The notes below the pieces were generated by a model. That model had not been told where the DNA came from. It saw only the letters and a list, made by a program, of their open reading frames with translations, and did no database searches. The position numbers and the translations under genes were made by a program. This document shows positions 17,136 through 26,390 of a DNA stretch of 64,000 bases, one piece after another. The number at the start of each line of letters is the position of its first letter. Position 1 is the stretch's first letter. Source of the DNA: Lysinibacillus odysseyi (lineage in GTDB: Bacteria; Bacillota; Bacilli; Bacillales_A; Planococcaceae); contig JABUKB010000001.1 in the NCBI GenBank assembly GCA_014595895.1, positions 1,240,001-1,304,000 on the forward strand. The letters are read 5' to 3'.

Positions 17136-18563
17136 TTAATGTGACACACTTACACCTAACAATTGTTTATATAATTTTTCACTTGCAGGGTTCATGCCAA
17201 TTACTTTCACCGTTTTCCCCTGTTCTTCTAGCTTTGTTACCACTTTTACAACTGCACCAACAGCAGATTCATCCCATAAATGACTGCTTGATAAATCAAT
17301 TGTGATGCTGTCTGTTTCCGCTTCCTCAATCGTTTGCATAAAGTTTTGCGTTGATGCGAAGAAAAGTGGACCTTCCACAATAAATACACCATGATTTTGA
17401 TGGATGCGTACCTTTGAAATCGAAGCAACAAAGAATAAGGCACTTAAGATGACACCTAATACAACACCAATCGCCAAGTTATTTGTATACACTACCACTG
17501 CAACTGTCGCAAGCATCACAATGGCATCTGTTTTAGGTGCTTTTACGACATATTTAAACGAACCCCAATCAAACGTACCGATACTCACCATAATCATAAT
17601 ACCGACCAGCACGGGCATAGGAATATCCACCACCACATTACCGAGTACAAGGATGAGGAACATTAAAAATAGACCTGCAACAAGGGTTGAAAGACGACCT
17701 CGTCCGCCCGACTTTACGTTAATAATTGATTGGCCAATCATGGCGCAACCAGCCATCCCGCCGAAGAAACCATTCACAAAGTTGGCAATCCCTTGACCGC
17801 GTGCTTCTTGATTTTTATCCGATTTTGTATCGGTCATATCATCTACGATTTGTGCTGTCATTAATGATTCCATTAAACCGACTAATGCAAGAGCTACTGC
17901 ATATGGGAAAATAATGGATAATGTTTCAAAGTTAAAAGGCACATCTGGTATGAGGAAGCTCGGTAAACTCTGTGTAATGGACCCCAAATCCCCTATTGTT
18001 TTTAATTCGATATTAAATAAAAACGTGACGGCTGTTAATAGTACGATGGCGATTAATGGTGCCGGAATCGCTTTAAAGAATCGAGGAACAACATATACAA
18101 TTAGAAGTGTAACGGCTATAAATATATATGTTAAAGTACCCTCACCTAAAAAATGTGGTACCTGTGCCATAAAAATAAGTATCGCTAATGCATTCACGAA
18201 GCCTATCATGACCGAATTCGGGATAAATCGCATTAATTTCGCGATACCAAATATACCAAATACAACTTGGATAATTCCTGTTAGGATCGTTGCTGCTAAT
18301 AAATACTGTAATCCATGATCTGCTACTAAATCGACGATAACCAGTGCCATGGCACCCGTTGCAGCAGAAATCATTCCCGGTCTGCCACCAACAAATGCTA
18401 TAATAACAGCAATTGAAAATGATGCATAAAGACCAATCATTGGATCGACACCGGCAATGATAGAAAAGGCAATTGCTTCTGGTATAAGCGCTAAGGCCAC
18501 GACAATCCCCGACAGGATATCGCCCCGTATATTACCGAACCATTGTTGTTTTAAACTTTGCAT
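17136..18563 (-). CDS. SulP-family inorganic anion transporter with STAS domain
   Basis: A 475-residue transporter. Residues 1-375 contain about 12-14 membrane helices, with the family phrases [22 protein letters not shown] and the '[14 protein letters not shown]' region. Residues about 385-475 form a short C-terminal STAS domain ([20 protein letters not shown]). SulP proteins carry sulfate, bicarbonate or other anions, with Na+ or H+ coupling. Ligand is not deducible; coupling with a Usp is noted. The start has AGAAGGAG. Confidence 0.92.
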   Translation of the reverse strand: MQSLKQQWFGNIRGDILSGIVVALALIPEAIAFSIIAGVDPMIGLYASFSIAVIIAFVGGRPGMISAATGAMALVIVDLVADHGLQYLLAATILTGIIQVVFGIFGIAKLMRFIPNSVMIGFVNALAILIFMAQVPHFLGEGTLTYIFIAVTLLIVYVVPRFFKAIPAPLIAIVLLTAVTFLFNIELKTIGDLGSITQSLPSFLIPDVPFNFETLSIIFPYAVALALVGLMESLMTAQIVDDMTDTKSDKNQEARGQGIANFVNGFFGGMAGCAMIGQSIINVKSGGRGRLSTLVAGLFLMFLILVLGNVVVDIPMPVLVGIMIMVSIGTFDWGSFKYVVKAPKTDAIVMLATVAVVVYTNNLAIGVVLGVILSALFFVASISKVRIHQNHGVFIVEGPLFFASTQNFMQTIEEAETDSITIDLSSSHLWDESAVGAVVKVVTKLEEQGKTVKVIGMNPASEKLYKQLLGVSVSH

Positions 18564-18591
18564 GATGTTCTCCTTCTATTACCAATCAATT

Positions 18592-18670
18592 ATGCCTCGG
18601 CCGAATTCGTGACACCCGGCGAAGGCATTCACTTCTTTCAGTGGGTACTTGAATACCAATTGAAAGAAGG
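18592..18670. repeat. GC-rich palindromic intergenic element
   Basis: This 80-bp segment is GC-richer than its surroundings and made of inverted repeats: CTTCTTTCA (18632-18640) with TGAAAGAAG (18661-18669), GGTACTTGAATACC inside the loop, and a CGGCCGAATTCG block at the left. It lies between the divergent SulP and recombinase-like genes. Its look suggests a dispersed intergenic repeat; only one copy is in the window, so that is inference. Confidence 0.4.
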
Positions 18671-18747
18671 TAAATAAATTCCTTGAATATCATAACACAC
18701 TTTTCCCGAAAAGGAACCTTTATAGGACTAAAATGGAGTGATTTTGA

Positions 18748-19302
18748 ATGATTTATGGTTATCAAAGACCGCTTTTTAACGATGAAAATATGCAAATACA
18801 ATCAAAAGCTTTAACAAATTGCGACCAAGTTTTCACTGAATTACATGGGCGTGCTAAAAAAAGAATAGCGCTCGAAGACTTACTTATGACCATGCAAGAA
18901 GGCGATACCATTCAGGTGCTTCGCTTCTTTAGTATTGCCGATACAACAAGACATTTAGAAGAGCTGCTGAAAATTTGCAAGCGAGATCAAGTGACGATTC
19001 ATTTCATAGAAGAAAATATAACATCTACCCAAATTCTTAACACATCACTCGAACAAGTTTTGCAGTTCTTTCTAACATTTCAAAGCGATATCGTGAAACA
19101 GTCTACCACTCTAGGGATGGCTGAGGCAAAAGCGAAAGGGAAATCTATCGGGCGTCCGAAAAAATCTGATGATAATGTAAAAAGGGCCATTGAGATGTAC
19201 CAGTCCGGAAATTTTACGTTATTAGATATTAAAAATGAAACAGGTATTAGTAAGTCGACTTTATATCGTTATCTGGAGTCTATAGAATCTAATAATATGT
19301 AA
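18748..19302 (+). CDS. Serine-recombinase-like protein lacking catalytic residues
   Basis: A 184-residue protein aligning throughout with resolvase/invertase proteins. The N-terminus reads MIYGYQRPLFNDEN where resolvases have GYARVST: the nucleophilic serine is Leu9. The KLDRLGR segment is replaced by LRFFSIA, losing the catalytic Asp and both arginines, and the E-R pair at the start of helix E is also lost. The C-terminal DNA-binding part is intact: KGKSIGRPKK, then a helix-turn-helix (LLDIKNETGISKSTLYRYL). It should bind DNA but not recombine it, so a regulatory role is inferred. It has its own terminator and no transposase nearby. Confidence 0.85.
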   Translation: MIYGYQRPLFNDENMQIQSKALTNCDQVFTELHGRAKKRIALEDLLMTMQEGDTIQVLRFFSIADTTRHLEELLKICKRDQVTIHFIEENITSTQILNTSLEQVLQFFLTFQSDIVKQSTTLGMAEAKAKGKSIGRPKKSDDNVKRAIEMYQSGNFTLLDIKNETGISKSTLYRYLESIESNNM

Positions 19303-19305
19303 TAA

Positions 19306-19335
19306 AACCTTCCCAAACGACCGTTTGGGAAGGTT
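19306..19335 (+). terminator. Terminator after recombinase-like gene
   Basis: AACCTTCCCAAAC pairs with GTTTGGGAAGGTT in a perfect 13-bp stem with a 4-nt loop, three bases after the stop codon. Confidence 0.85.
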
Positions 19336-19385
19336 ATACTTCAACTAACGCAGCAGTTTACTTCAAGAATGGAGAGAGCTTAAAA

Positions 19386-19574
19386 ATGCCTAATGTTAAT
19401 GATGAAAAAGATAAACCATTTAATGATGCAGTGGAACATTTAAACAAAATAGAGGGCTATCCTATTAGTAAAGGTGGGAATCTCCCTTTACTAATTAAGA
19501 TAATAGGCTATTTTATGTTCGGTGGAATTACCATAATGTTAGTATTAGGTTTTATTTTAAGTATCTTTAACTAA
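19386..19574 (+). CDS. Small membrane protein (62 aa)
   Basis: A 62-residue ORF with GGAGAG ten bases upstream of ATG. A polar N-terminus (MPNVNDEKDKPFNDAVEHLN) is followed by one membrane helix (IIGYFMFGGITIMLVLGFIL). No family is recognised. Confidence 0.68.
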   Translation: MPNVNDEKDKPFNDAVEHLNKIEGYPISKGGNLPLLIKIIGYFMFGGITIMLVLGFILSIFN

Positions 19575-19701
19575 CGGGTGCTTTAGTGTAAAAAACATCC
19601 TAAAAATCGTGCCCAAATCCCGCTTTGAGAATATTTTTGAATTAAAAACTATAATCTTTTAAAATAAACAAAAAAGAATTTCATTTTACATAGGAGAAAA
19701 T

Positions 19702-19926
19702 ATGAAACCATCTAAAAATAAAAAATTTTATTTCAAAAGAGGTTTACTGTGGTTATTAATAGCCAGCATTTATAGTTTTTTTGATGAATTGATTCAAGAG
19801 AATTTTATTGATAATCATTTCATAACTAACTTATCTACCGTATTTTGGTTCATTGTATGGTTTATTTTTATTTATTATTGCGTTAATTTTTGGAGATATT
19901 CGGTTAAATTTAAACCATTTCATTAA
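19702..19926 (+). CDS. Small membrane protein (74 aa)
   Basis: A 74-residue ORF with AGGAG seven bases before ATG. A basic start (MKPSKNKKFYFKRG) precedes two membrane helices, one at about 15-27 and one at about 45-64 (WFIVWFIFIYYCVNFW). Unusually rich in Phe, Trp and Tyr. No family is recognised. Confidence 0.65.
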   Translation: MKPSKNKKFYFKRGLLWLLIASIYSFFDELIQENFIDNHFITNLSTVFWFIVWFIFIYYCVNFWRYSVKFKPFH

Positions 19927-20186
19927 ATACAGATTAGGTATTTGAGATAGAAAACTACCATTTTAAAAAATCTTTTAAATTATATCTTATACATAATCAA
20001 ATAAAAAACATTCCCAAATGAAAGTTTGATAGTACAACCAAAACTACAAAACGCTGTACAATCAACTTTTTACAGCTTGTCTAGTGAACATTATTTATGT
20101 TGTATAAAATCGTGTATATTCTTTATCTTTGTAAAGCCGTATTTCTCTGCCAACTCCCCCCTTTCGTCTTATCAATGAATATAAAA

Positions 20187-20217
20187 AAGTATCCGTTGAG
20201 CAAATCAACGGATACTT
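20187..20217 (-). terminator. Terminator after antiporter gene
   Basis: A perfect 13-bp stem, AAGTATCCGTTGA with TCAACGGATACTT, with a 5-nt loop and a T run on the minus strand. It is 16 bp past the antiporter stop. The 260 bp to its left hold no credible gene. Confidence 0.88.
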
Positions 20218-20232
20218 CTCCATGCATAATAT

Positions 20233-21372
20233 TTATATTACTTCTCTCTTCCCAAAAATCATTTTTAAAAGTGGAGGTGTAACAATCGTTGTAACAATGA
20301 TTACAATAATGATGGACGTATAATAAGTCGCCGGTAGCAAACCGCTTTCTAGTCCCATCGCTGCTAAAATCAGAGCAACCTCTCCTCGTGAAATCATACC
20401 AGCACCAACGCCCATCGATGACTTTGTATTAAAACCAGCTAATCTTGCTCCTAAGCCTGAACCTAAGAATTTAGATAGAATGGCAATTATTGAAAAGACA
20501 AGGATAAAGCCAATTTGACTACCAATTCCTTCGAATGAAACCGCTAATCCGATGCTGACAAAGAAGAATGGTACAAAAACTCCATAGGCAATTGGCTCTA
20601 CTTTATGTTCGATCTCTTTTCTATACTCCGTTTGGGCAATGGCAATACCTGCAAAGAATGCACCAATAATCCCTGCAATGCCTAGAACCTCTGCAAAATA
20701 GGATAGACCAAAACAGATGATTAAACCTGCACTTAAAATCGATTCTGTCACTTTGAATTTTGTGAATAGGCGAATAAAATGTGGAATAAACCATTTCGCC
20801 AATACAATTAAAACAATGAAGAATAAAATCTTTTTCCCGATTAACAGACCAATATTCGTATCGGAGCCTGCAAAGAAACTCATAGCAACAGCAATTAAGA
20901 TCACCACAACAATATCATCAATGACAGCGGCCCCTAATAGAGTAGAGCCCTCTTTACTGTTTAACCAACCCAATTCTCGTAACGCTTGGACTGAAATACT
21001 TACAGAGGTAGCTGATAATAACAGACCAATAAAAATGGATTCTCCTGTAGACATTCCATAATATTGTGCACCTGCAAATCCTAAAGCAAGTGGCAGAATA
21101 ATACCGCCTAATGCAACAAACACCGCTGCCTTCATATTTTTATTCATTTCTTTTAAATCTGTTTCAAGACCTGCTAAAAACATAAGCAGTAAAACACCGA
21201 TTTGACTAAATACAGTCAATAATTCTGTATCGTGCACCCAACCTAGCAATGCCGGACCAAGAATGATACCAACAATTATTTTTCCTAAAACAGAAGGCTG
21301 CCCTAACCTGGCAGAGATATGCCCTGCTAACTTAGTGGCAAATAAAACAAGTACAATTTGTAAAATAAACAT
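20233..21372 (-). CDS. CPA2-family cation:proton antiporter
   Basis: A 379-residue membrane protein of about 12 helices starting at ATG 21372 (MFILQIVLVLFATK), preceded by AAAGGGGA. Family motifs include LGKIIVGIILGPALLGW near residue 35, FLAGLETDL, and AAVIDDIVVVILIA, where the conserved Asp pair for ion exchange sits. There is no TrkA-N/RCK domain, so it resembles NapA-type Na+/H+ antiporters more than KefB with its regulatory domain. It is monocistronic, with its own SigA-type promoter and a strong terminator-like hairpin in the leader. Confidence 0.9.
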   Translation of the reverse strand: MFILQIVLVLFATKLAGHISARLGQPSVLGKIIVGIILGPALLGWVHDTELLTVFSQIGVLLLMFLAGLETDLKEMNKNMKAAVFVALGGIILPLALGFAGAQYYGMSTGESIFIGLLLSATSVSISVQALRELGWLNSKEGSTLLGAAVIDDIVVVILIAVAMSFFAGSDTNIGLLIGKKILFFIVLIVLAKWFIPHFIRLFTKFKVTESILSAGLIICFGLSYFAEVLGIAGIIGAFFAGIAIAQTEYRKEIEHKVEPIAYGVFVPFFFVSIGLAVSFEGIGSQIGFILVFSIIAILSKFLGSGLGARLAGFNTKSSMGVGAGMISRGEVALILAAMGLESGLLPATYYTSIIIVIIVTTIVTPPLLKMIFGKREVI

Positions 21373-21391
21373 TATTTTCCCCTTTCCACGC

Positions 21392-21441
21392 AAAAAAAGA
21401 CAAGGGGGTGCCGTAGTTGACTACGTCTCCACCTTGTCTTT
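21392..21441 (-). promoter_or_regulatory. Terminator-like hairpin in the antiporter 5' leader (attenuator candidate)
   Basis: On the minus strand, AAAGACAAGG pairs with CCTTGTCTTT, with inner GTAGT/ACTAC and GTG/CAC pairs, and is followed directly by seven T residues and then the ribosome site. It lies between promoter and start codon, so transcripts could end before the gene. No matching riboswitch class is recognised. Confidence 0.6.
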
Positions 21442-21467
21442 CGCTTTTATTTAATTAATCAATAATT

Positions 21468-21496
21468 ATTTTACTATATTAAAATCTTCGTTTCAA
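21468..21496 (-). promoter_or_regulatory. SigA-type promoter of the antiporter gene
   Basis: On the minus strand TTGAAA (21491-21496) and TAAAAT (21468-21473) are separated by 17 bp. The expected start site lies about 25 nt before the leader hairpin. Confidence 0.55.
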
Positions 21497-21717
21497 TGGT
21501 AAGTATTGGTCATTCTTTATCGGAAATGATGAGTAAAGGATTTAGTAATAAATTATCGATTTTTTTACTTTTAGCTTGTGGAACTATATAGATGCTTACT
21601 TTGCCTACCCTTTTTATATACTTCGTTTAGAAACAGGCGTATAACTTCCTTTTTAATTATTTCACATAACGTAAAAAACACTTAGTTGTTAAGGTATTCG
21701 AATGATATACACGCATA

Positions 21718-21999
21718 TTAGCAGCTTGTTGGTGCGTAGCCAAGTAATACTAAACCAAGTTGGTCATTTTCTTCTTCTGCGTGAATTGTTACGTCTATTA
21801 ACTGTTCTGCAATTTGTGGATCTACGGCGATTTCAATACCCTCGATTGTTTGTACCGTATCATCTTCTTTTGCTTGTGCAATTTCTGCACCTAAATTCAT
21901 ACCGCAGCACCCTGCTACACCATAAAAACGCAGTGTTGCACCCTCTGACTGTGCTAAAACTTGCTCAACAAATTGTTTACCTTCTGGGCTCATTTTCAC
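21718..21999 (-). CDS. HesB/IscA-like protein at the end of the ars operon
   Basis: A 93-residue protein; the GTG at 21999 is nine bases after AGGAGA and overlaps the arsA stop codon by four bases. It contains FYGVAGCCGMNLGAEI, matching the GCCG-x-x-x-G element of HesB/IscA-like proteins, and ends with a cysteine (APTSC), the other ligand position. These proteins bind Fe-S clusters or thiophilic metals. Tight coupling with arsA suggests a role in arsenic handling, perhaps as a thiol metallochaperone or to repair Fe-S damage; that is inference. Confidence 0.75.
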   Translation of the reverse strand: MKMSPEGKQFVEQVLAQSEGATLRFYGVAGCCGMNLGAEIAQAKEDDTVQTIEGIEIAVDPQIAEQLIDVTIHAEEENDQLGLVLLGYAPTSC

Positions 22000-23762
22000 T
22001 TTATTGTCTCTCCTTTTAATAAATGTAATCCATCTTTACCTACTGGTGCTTCCTTTGTCCAAGGAATCGTGACAAAGCGATTTTCGCTAATACGACCTAC
22101 TTCTGCTAACCATTTCATCTCTGCTTGCTGTTTTTGCAGTAGCACCGGGCTTGATAATGACAAATTAGTAAACGATTGATTCACAACCCACCAATCGACA
22201 TGTAGTCCTGCACGTGCTAGGTCCTCTTGCAGACGCGTTGCCTCGTATACGGGTGTTGCTTCAGCTAGCGTCACAATCGCCACACTTGTATAAGCTTGAT
22301 CACGTAAACGTGGTAACAAATTCGAAACTGCTACCGGCACTTCCCCTTCTGAACGGGAAATTTCCTTATGGTAGCTCTCTGTTGCATCCAGTAACAATAA
22401 CGTATGACCTGTTGGTGCTGTATCAATAATAATCACTTCGTCTTGATGGGTTTCAACTAAGCTTGCAAATGCTCGAAAGACCGCAATTTCCTCAGTACAG
22501 GGAGAAGCTAAATCTTCCTTCACAAAAGCTAATCCGTCTTCATTCATTGTTTCACTTGCCTTAGCAAGCACTTCTGCTTGATAGTTGGCAATTTCTATTT
22601 TCGGATCAATACGACTAATTGTAATCCCATCTACCACATCTTTACCAAATGTCCAATTCAAATGGGCTGCAGGATCTGTCGTTGTTAAATGTACATTCAT
22701 GCCTTCTTCTGCTAAACGAAGGGCAATATACGAAGCAACAGTTGTCTTTCCTACACCACCCTTACCCATTGTGAAAATAATTTTCGGCTTACGTGTCACG
22801 TAATCTTTAATCATTTCTTCTAATTCCTGCGTGTTTACCTTCATCATAATTGGCACTTCGGCTACTGGTTCCGTATCGGACATCCAAGCTTTCATTCGCT
22901 CAATTGTCGATAATGAATACGGCACGTATGGTAAATAGTTATGCTTGAATGTCTTTAAGCTTTCAGGCATCTCCTCAAGTGCTCTCGTTTGTCTTTGGAT
23001 AAAGGCCTGCTCCACAGTGTCTTGACTAACCGCTTGTAAATAACCATTAATGATTAATTGCTGATTACGTACACCAATTTCATATAATTCTTCTGATGCA
23101 CGCGCCGCTTCCTTTAATGGACTAGCTTCTGGACGTGTTACAAGCATTAAAGTTGTTTGAGTAGGATTCGTTAACTGAGCAACTGCTTCTTTATACATTT
23201 CCCGTTGTGGTTCAAGCCCTTTTAATGGACCTAAGCAAGAAGTGCCTGTTGTATTTTCATCCAAAAAAGTTGACCACGCTGACGGTAATTGGAGTAAGCG
23301 TAATGTATGCCCTGTTGGTGCTGTATCAAAAACAATTGTATCGAATTGCTGGGCATACGCTTCATTCGTTAGCAGCATTGCAAATTCATTGAATGCTGCT
23401 ATTTCAACCGTACATGCACCAGATAATTGCTCCTCCATATTTTGAATGACGACATCTGGTAGCTTGCCACGGTACGGCCCGACCATTTTCTCCTTATAAT
23501 TCACAGCTGCTTGCTCTGGATCAAGGTTCAGTGCAAAAAGGTGATCAGTCCCTTCAATTTTCGTTGGCTCATTTTTTATTGTTTGCCCGAAAATATCTTG
23601 TAAATTGGAAGCTGGGTCCGTACTAATTAGCAGCACTTTCTTTCCTTCTGCTGCTAATGCAATCGAAAGGCTACTTGCTGTTGATGTTTTCCCTACGCCC
23701 CCCTTCCCTGTAAAGAAAAGAAACGGAGTTGTCGGGAAATGGTCACGCGTAAAACGTTCCAT
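21996..23762 (-). CDS. arsA: Arsenical pump-driving ATPase
   Basis: A 588-residue two-domain ATPase. ATG 23762 (MERFTRDHF) shares one base with the arsD stop codon (TAATG) and has GGAG ten bases upstream; the 23834 start lies inside arsD. Each half has a deviant Walker A: TGKGGVGKTST at 18-28 and MGKGGVGKTTV near 330. The three arsenite-sensing cysteines are present in GACTVEIAAF, GTSCLGPLKG and ASPCTEEIAVF. It energises ArsB to export arsenite. The duplicated full-length form is complete. Confidence 0.95.
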   Translation of the reverse strand: MERFTRDHFPTTPFLFFTGKGGVGKTSTASSLSIALAAEGKKVLLISTDPASNLQDIFGQTIKNEPTKIEGTDHLFALNLDPEQAAVNYKEKMVGPYRGKLPDVVIQNMEEQLSGACTVEIAAFNEFAMLLTNEAYAQQFDTIVFDTAPTGHTLRLLQLPSAWSTFLDENTTGTSCLGPLKGLEPQREMYKEAVAQLTNPTQTTLMLVTRPEASPLKEAARASEELYEIGVRNQQLIINGYLQAVSQDTVEQAFIQRQTRALEEMPESLKTFKHNYLPYVPYSLSTIERMKAWMSDTEPVAEVPIMMKVNTQELEEMIKDYVTRKPKIIFTMGKGGVGKTTVASYIALRLAEEGMNVHLTTTDPAAHLNWTFGKDVVDGITISRIDPKIEIANYQAEVLAKASETMNEDGLAFVKEDLASPCTEEIAVFRAFASLVETHQDEVIIIDTAPTGHTLLLLDATESYHKEISRSEGEVPVAVSNLLPRLRDQAYTSVAIVTLAEATPVYEATRLQEDLARAGLHVDWWVVNQSFTNLSLSSPVLLQKQQAEMKWLAEVGRISENRFVTIPWTKEAPVGKDGLHLLKGETIK

Positions 23763-24121
23763 TATTTCGTCACTCCAATAGATAGACGTACTTTCGGCTT
23801 TTTTACAAGTGCTTCTTCCGTTAGACCTGACCATGTTGCAAACTGAGCTGTTGTTGGGTAGCTACCTTTTAGCACTAATTCACCGTCGACAAATGTTGCA
23901 GGTAGACAGTCCATGCCGTCTGTCATCAATAGATGATTGATTTCTTGATTTTCTACAAATACTTCGGGATTGTTTGTTAAATTAAATCGCTCTGCTTCAA
24001 CTTGAGAACTTTTCAAGTTATTCAGTATGAACGACATGCGAAGTAGCTCTGGATCAATTGCTGGGCCACATACACCTGTCGGACAACACATCGCTTGTTC
24101 AAAAATCTCGATTTTTTTCAT
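23762..24121 (-). CDS. arsD: Arsenic metallochaperone / repressor
   Basis: A 119-residue ArsD, starting at ATG 24121 after GGAGGGA. The metal-transfer site is EQAMCCPTGVCGP (Cys12, Cys13, Cys18 of this start), all three conserved. ArsD hands arsenite to ArsA and can weakly repress the operon. Position before arsA is the classic order. No C-terminal vicinal cysteine pairs are present, as in many chaperone-type ArsD proteins. Confidence 0.95.
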   Translation of the reverse strand: MKKIEIFEQAMCCPTGVCGPAIDPELLRMSFILNNLKSSQVEAERFNLTNNPEVFVENQEINHLLMTDGMDCLPATFVDGELVLKGSYPTTAQFATWSGLTEEALVKKPKVRLSIGVTK

Positions 24122-24139
24122 GTCGGTCCCTCCGAACAC

Positions 24140-24565
24140 TTATTGTTTTAACTCTTCATTCACGAACTGCTCAATACGTGCACCAATGGCATCGCGTACT
24201 TTTTGGAACACAGCCCATTTCTCTTCATCTGTTCCTGTTGCTTTTGCTGGATCTTCAAAGCCCCAATGCTCACGACGTACTCCTGGTGGTGTCATTGGAC
24301 ATTTATCCGCTGCATCACCGCAAAGTGTGACAACCAATGTTGCTTTGTTTAAAATATCTTCACTGATTAAATCGGAAGTATGATGAGAAATATCAATATC
24401 TACCTCATTCATTGCCTTGATAGCATTCGGGTTTACCCCATGTGTTTCAATACCAGCTGAGTATACTTCCCAATCTGCTGGTAGTAATTTTTGTGCCCAT
24501 CCATCTGCCATTTGTGAACGGCATGAGTTACCTGTACATAAGAAATAAAGTGTTTTTTTCGTCAT
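24140..24565 (-). CDS. arsC: Arsenate reductase, thioredoxin-coupled
   Basis: A 141-residue low-molecular-weight phosphatase-fold arsenate reductase. It has the P-loop [11 protein letters not shown] (Cys10, Cys15) and the redox pair in [11 protein letters not shown] (Cys82, Cys89), as in the B. subtilis and S. aureus enzymes that use thioredoxin. It reduces arsenate to arsenite for export by ArsAB. It lies 18 bp after arsB. Confidence 0.96.
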   Translation of the reverse strand: MTKKTLYFLCTGNSCRSQMADGWAQKLLPADWEVYSAGIETHGVNPNAIKAMNEVDIDISHHTSDLISEDILNKATLVVTLCGDAADKCPMTPPGVRREHWGFEDPAKATGTDEEKWAVFQKVRDAIGARIEQFVNEELKQ

Positions 24566-24583
24566 TTTTATAAACTCCCTTGA

Positions 24584-25879
24584 TTAAAAAATTAATAATG
24601 TGATATAGAGCCCGATTAATGTAAAGAGTAAAATCGGAATCGTTAAGACAATCCCTGTTTTAAAGTACGTGCCCCATGAGATTTTCACACCTTTTTGAGA
24701 CAATACATATAACCAAACTAACGTTGCTAGTGACCCAATCGGTGTAATTTTTGGACCTAAGTCTGAACCGATTACGTTAGCATAAATCAATACCTCACGT
24801 AGCGTGCCATCAGTAGTAGTTTCGGCAATCGCCAGTGCATTGACCATGACAGTGGGCATGTTATTCATAATGGAAGAAAGAAAAGCTGCAATGAAACCCA
24901 TGCCTACTGTGGCAATAAATAAACCTTGCTCTGCCGTCCATTCAATAACGCTAGCTAACGCTGGTGTAAGTCCTGCATTTCCAAGTCCGTACACCACAAC
25001 ATACATACCGATTGAGAAGAATACGATATTCCACGGTGCCCCTTTAACAACTGCTTTTGTATCGACCACTGCACTACTACGTGCCATCAATAAGAAGAAA
25101 ATAGCCACAATTCCTGCAACAAGTGATACTGGTACACCGATAAACTCACTAGAGAAATAACCAACGACTAGAATTGCTAGTACGACCCAAGACAGTTTGA
25201 ACATCTTCATATCCTTAATGGCCTGCTTTGGTTCTTTTAACATGGATTCATTGTATTCACGTGGGATTGATTTATTAAAGTAAATTAGCAGGACAACAAT
25301 TGTCGCTGTTAACGAGAATAAATTCGGAATGACCATACGTGAAGCATATTCTACGAATCCAATACTAAAGAAGTCTGCTGATACGATATTCACTAAGTTA
25401 CTTACGACAAACGGTAAACTTGTCGTATCCGCAATAAAACCACTCGCCATAATAAATGGGAAAATCATTTTTTCATTAAACTGCAGGTTTCGTACCATTG
25501 CTAATACGATTGGCGTTAAAATAAGTGCCGCACCGTCATTAGCGAATAAGGCTGCAACCACTGCACCCAGTAAGCTGACATATACAAACATTTTGATACC
25601 GCTACCCTTAGCAGCACGTGCCATATGAAGCGCTGCCCATTCAAACAAACCGATTTCATCTAATACAAGTGAAATTAAAATAATCGCAATAAACGATAAC
25701 GTGGCATTCCATGTAATATCGATGACTTCGCTAACATCTCCAAAATCAACGACACCTACTACTAGTGCTACCACAGCACCTGCCATAGCCGACCAGCCAA
25801 TGTTCAGTCCCTTTGGCTGCCAAATAACAAAAATCAGCGTCACGATAAAAATAAGTGCCGCCATAACAAACATATTCAA
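24584..25879 (-). CDS. arsB: Arsenite efflux membrane protein
   Basis: A 431-residue protein with about 12 helices, family ArsB/NhaD. Characteristic segments are [17 protein letters not shown] and [13 protein letters not shown], and the repeat-related '[20 protein letters not shown]'. It exports arsenite or antimonite, alone by proton antiport or driven by ArsA. It starts just four bases after the arsR stop codon. Confidence 0.95.
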   Translation of the reverse strand: MNMFVMAALIFIVTLIFVIWQPKGLNIGWSAMAGAVVALVVGVVDFGDVSEVIDITWNATLSFIAIILISLVLDEIGLFEWAALHMARAAKGSGIKMFVYVSLLGAVVAALFANDGAALILTPIVLAMVRNLQFNEKMIFPFIMASGFIADTTSLPFVVSNLVNIVSADFFSIGFVEYASRMVIPNLFSLTATIVVLLIYFNKSIPREYNESMLKEPKQAIKDMKMFKLSWVVLAILVVGYFSSEFIGVPVSLVAGIVAIFFLLMARSSAVVDTKAVVKGAPWNIVFFSIGMYVVVYGLGNAGLTPALASVIEWTAEQGLFIATVGMGFIAAFLSSIMNNMPTVMVNALAIAETTTDGTLREVLIYANVIGSDLGPKITPIGSLATLVWLYVLSQKGVKISWGTYFKTGIVLTIPILLFTLIGLYITLLIF

Positions 25880-25882
25880 TTG

Positions 25883-26197
25883 TTAACCCTCCACACATCC
25901 ACAGTCAATTTTACATCCGCATGTCCAATCCTCATCGATGGAAGCAAGTACATTCTGCATTAACATTGTTTGATTCTCATGAATACGATAATGCTTCCAT
26001 GTCCCTACTTTACGTTCTGTAATGATGCCTGCTTCTTTTAATTTTCGTAAATGCTGACTCACAGCAGGCTGTGAAATATTTAAAACGTCTATAAAATCAC
26101 AAACACATACCTCCCCCTTCTTCAAACAGGCTAAAATACGCAAGCGATTCGCGTCTGCAACAGCTTTCAACTGTTTTTCCATTAACTCAATCTCCAT
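25883..26197 (-). CDS. arsR: Arsenite-responsive ArsR/SmtB repressor
   Basis: A 104-residue winged-helix repressor. The alpha-3 metal site is EVCVCDF (the classic ELCVCDL motif), followed by the recognition helix SQPAVSQHLRKLKEAGII. The C-terminus adds a cysteine-rich CGCKIDCGCVEG tail, which may add metal ligands and is not part of the E. coli R773 protein. It is first in the operon and should repress it until arsenite binds. Confidence 0.95.
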   Translation of the reverse strand: MEIELMEKQLKAVADANRLRILACLKKGEVCVCDFIDVLNISQPAVSQHLRKLKEAGIITERKVGTWKHYRIHENQTMLMQNVLASIDEDWTCGCKIDCGCVEG

Positions 26198-26214
26198 CCG
26201 TATTCCTCCATTAC

Positions 26215-26243
26215 TATATAATAATATACTTATATTATGTTAA
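26215..26243 (-). promoter_or_regulatory. ars operon promoter with embedded ArsR-type operator
   Basis: On the minus strand TTAACA (26238-26243) and TATATA (26215-26220) are 17 bp apart. The spacer contains the AT-only palindrome AATATAAGTATATT, well placed for ArsR to occlude the polymerase. Confidence 0.6.
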
Positions 26244-26390
26244 AATAAAAATGAATGCAAGTAGCTTTAACATTCTTATTTATATCAAATAAATCCTCCT
26301 ACCTTTCCCCAGTATCATAATTGTTACATCAAATAAGGAAAAATAGGAGGTACAAGTATTTTTAAGTGTTATAAATGAAATCGTTATGAA

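Noticed and set aside
18586-18801. Leftward 71-codon ORF at the palindromic element
   Set aside because: It overlaps the recombinase-like gene antisense and its C-terminus is translated from the palindromic element; no ribosome site.
21702-22019. Rightward 105-codon ORF over hesB
   Set aside because: Antisense shadow of the HesB-like gene.
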